NCBI GenBank assembly: GCA_017880705.1
Contig: JADGRS010000189.1
Span: 1 to 6,477 of the forward strand
DNA: 6,477 bases
Reading direction: 5' to 3'
DNA from: Burkholderiales bacterium
GTDB taxonomy: Bacteria; Pseudomonadota; Gammaproteobacteria; Burkholderiales; Usitatibacteraceae
The notes under the pieces are model-generated. The model had not been told where the DNA came from and did no database searches. It was given only the letters and a program-made list of their open reading frames with translations. The position numbers were made by a program, and so were the translations under genes. Below, piece by piece: positions 5,059 to 6,477 of the stretch (position 1 is its first letter; each line of letters begins with the position of its first letter).

Positions 5059-6217
5059 CCGCGGGATAGGTCGCGACGATGGAATTGACGAGGCGGCCGT
5101 CCTTGCGCTCGACCTTGCGCACGTAGATGTTCAGCACGGGCTTGCCGTACTCGTCGATGCGGATGGGGCCGACGGGGCTCTTTTCGAGGCGCGCTTCGTG
5201 CAGCGCCTTGATGAACGCCGCCTTGTCCTCGACGCGTCCCTGGATCGCGGTGAGCGCCGCCTCGAGCTGCATGGCCGCGACGTACGTTCCCGAGGTATAG
5301 AAGCCCGGCACCACCTTGTACTCCTTCATCACGGCGTCGACGAAGCGCTTGTTCTCCGGCGTGTCGAGCTCGGCCGAATACCAGCTCGCCGAATAGACGC
5401 CGAGGGCCTCGTCGCCCATGTTGCGCAGGACGCCCTCGTCCACGCAGGTCGGGTTGCCGAAGACCGGCTTCTTCAATCCGTATTCCGCGTATTGCTTCAG
5501 GAAACGCAGCCCGTTGATTCCGGCGAAACCCGCGTAGACGCCGTCCACGTCGGTGTTGATCTGGCTCGCGTAGGAGCCGTAGTCGCCGACGTTGAGCGGC
5601 GGCCAGAGCTTCTGCACGATGCGCCCGCCCGCTTCCTCGAACGCCGCCTGGAATCCGGCGCTGCCTTCGTGCCCGTAGGTGAAGTCATCCGCGATCGAGG
5701 ACATGCGCTTCAGGCCGAGCTTGCGCGCGGCGAAATCGCCGAGCACGTGCATCGGCTGTGCCGCGGTGCCGACGGCGTGGATCACGTAATCGCTCTGCTT
5801 CTGCTGGGCGAGGTCCCGCTGCGCGGCGGACGTGGGAGTGATGAGCGGCACCTGCGCCTGCCTGATGTAGTCGTCGATCGCGAGCGCCTCGAATGTCGCC
5901 AGCGGGCCGATGATCACGTGGACGTGGTTCTTCTCCACCAGCTCCTGGGTCTTGGTGCGCGCCTGCTGCGGCGCGCCCGCGGTGTCCGCGACGATGAGCT
6001 CGACCTTGCGGCCCGCGAGCATGTTGTTGCGCTCCTTCAGGAAGAGGTTGATGCCTTCCTCCATCTGCTTGCCGCCGGCGGCGAGGGGACCCGTGCGCAC
6101 CGTGAGGAAGCCGATGCGGATCGGCTCCGCGCCCGATTGCGCGAAGGCGAGGGGCGTGGCGAGGAGCGCGAGCGCGATCGATGCGACGCGACGGCGGAGT
6201 GTGCGGCGTGAATTCAC
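4976..6217 (-). CDS. livK: LivK-type periplasmic substrate-binding protein
   Basis: A 413-aa periplasmic type I solute-binding protein (Peripla_BP_6) of a HAAT-type importer; it captures the substrate and delivers it to LivH/LivM. The N-terminus MNSRRTLRRR followed by ASIALALLATPLAFA is a Sec signal peptide with likely cleavage after AFA (residue 26). The mature protein begins IRIGFLTVRTGPLAAGG and shows the lobe motifs KVELIVADTAG 71-81, VIIGPLATFEALAI 101-114, VPLITPTSAA 123-132 and DFTYGHEGSAGF 178-189. The sequence resembles the subgroup tied to aromatic-acid breakdown, such as the 2-nitrobenzoate-type proteins, more than the true leucine-binding protein; this is from memory. GTG start at 6217 with AAGGGA (6229-6224) six bases upstream, overlapping the stop of the amidohydrolase 11 nt before it, so the two genes form one operon. 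Its last 83 bp overlap the convergent HxlR gene. Confidence 0.92.
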   Translation of the reverse strand: MNSRRTLRRRVASIALALLATPLAFAQSGAEPIRIGFLTVRTGPLAAGGKQMEEGINLFLKERNNMLAGRKVELIVADTAGAPQQARTKTQELVEKNHVHVIIGPLATFEALAIDDYIRQAQVPLITPTSAAQRDLAQQKQSDYVIHAVGTAAQPMHVLGDFAARKLGLKRMSSIADDFTYGHEGSAGFQAAFEEAGGRIVQKLWPPLNVGDYGSYASQINTDVDGVYAGFAGINGLRFLKQYAEYGLKKPVFGNPTCVDEGVLRNMGDEALGVYSASWYSAELDTPENKRFVDAVMKEYKVVPGFYTSGTYVAAMQLEAALTAIQGRVEDKAAFIKALHEARLEKSPVGPIRIDEYGKPVLNIYVRKVERKDGRLVNSIVATYPAVTQFGNFDPKKFLAAPVYSRDYPPLKN

Positions 6218-6223
6218 GGGGGG

Positions 6224-6229
6224 TCCCTT
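6224..6229 (-). promoter_or_regulatory. Shine-Dalgarno of livK overlapping the upstream stop codon
   Basis: AAGGGA reads on the minus strand from 6229 to 6224, followed by six C residues and the GTG start at 6217-6215. Its first base is the last base of the amidohydrolase TGA (6231-6229), which implies translational coupling and supports the GTG start. Confidence 0.6.
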
Positions 6230-6477
6230 CAGGCGATGCCGAGGAGCTTGGCCGCGGTGCCGCCGAGCATCGCGATCTTCTGCGCGTGGGTGGCGCCCGG
6301 CGCGCTCATGATGACGTCCACCGAATGCGATTCCCAGGGATACGGGAAGTCCGAGCCGAGCATGATCCGGTCGTAGCCGACCTCGGCGCCGAGGTGGCGC
6401 ATCGCCTCGGGCGTGAAGACGATGTTGTCGACGTAGATGTCGCGCAGGTATTCCGTGGCCTTCTTCTTCAGCACGAT
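6229..6477 (-). CDS. Amidohydrolase (amidohydrolase_2 / ACMSD-like), C-terminal fragment
   Basis: Only the last 82 codons are in the window; the frame is open through the right edge and the start lies outside. The tail matches metal-dependent amidohydrolases of the amidohydrolase_2 group, which includes 2-amino-3-carboxymuconate-6-semialdehyde decarboxylase (ACMSD) and related aromatic-acid decarboxylases: YLRDIYVDNIVFTPEAMRHL, then YDRIMLGSDFPYPW, whose Asp in GSDxP is the conserved metal/catalytic residue, then the usual ending KIAMLGGTAAKLLGI. The GTG at 6474 is internal and not the likely start, because the homologous region continues upstream. It is the upstream partner of livK in one operon (11-nt gap). 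This supports a role for the transporter in taking up a carboxylic, perhaps aromatic, substrate. The exact reaction cannot be decided from this part. Confidence 0.85.
   Translation of the reverse strand: MVLKKKATEYLRDIYVDNIVFTPEAMRHLGAEVGYDRIMLGSDFPYPWESHSVDVIMSAPGATHAQKIAMLGGTAAKLLGIA

Noticed and set aside
5198..6211. A 337-aa plus-strand frame opposite livK.
   Set aside because: Antisense shadow rich in Arg, Glu, Val and His; livK has a clear signal peptide and family motifs.

Overview
The window is GC-rich with strong G/C preference at third codon positions. Its genes match families common in soil and freshwater Proteobacteria, most likely a betaproteobacterium (inferred from remembered protein similarity; no database was searched). 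It reads as chromosomal accessory metabolism: no transposase, integrase, CRISPR array, tRNA or rRNA gene was found.

Layout. (1) Positions 1-2252, plus strand: the end of a transport/catabolic operon, with a LivG-type ATPase (5' end outside the window), a LivF-type ATPase that overlaps it by 11 nt, and an alpha/beta hydrolase 15 nt further on. (2) Positions 2253-2640: a 388-nt stretch without a credible gene. It holds a run of small perfect hairpins (about 2281-2458) and then four copies of the palindrome TCCAnYGGA spaced 20, 22 and 20 nt. (3) Positions 2641-2964: a small HigA-like helix-turn-helix protein downstream of that array, with no toxin partner visible. Its stop shares a CTAG with the stop of the convergent gene. 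(4) Positions 2961-5058: an exported vanadium-dependent haloperoxidase-family enzyme (minus) divergent from an HxlR-type regulator (plus), with a perfect AGTTCA-N5-TGAACT palindrome between them. (5) Positions 4976-6477, minus strand: an amidohydrolase (C-terminal end only) followed by a LivK-type binding protein whose 3' end overlaps the regulator's by 83 bp.

How the parts may work together. LivG, LivF and LivK are parts of a branched-chain-amino-acid-type (HAAT) ABC importer. The two membrane subunits (LivH, LivM) are not in the window and probably lie upstream of LivG. Hydrolase and amidohydrolase neighbours suggest import and breakdown of an organic acid, perhaps aromatic, rather than an amino acid. 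The haloperoxidase/HxlR pair and the orphan helix-turn-helix gene sit between the two transporter blocks and look like separate modules.

Most worth a second look: the helically phased operator array, the hairpin cluster beside it, the EttA-like N-terminus on the LivG ATPase, the hydrolase with glycine at the nucleophile position, and the haloperoxidase/HxlR pair with its operator-like palindrome.
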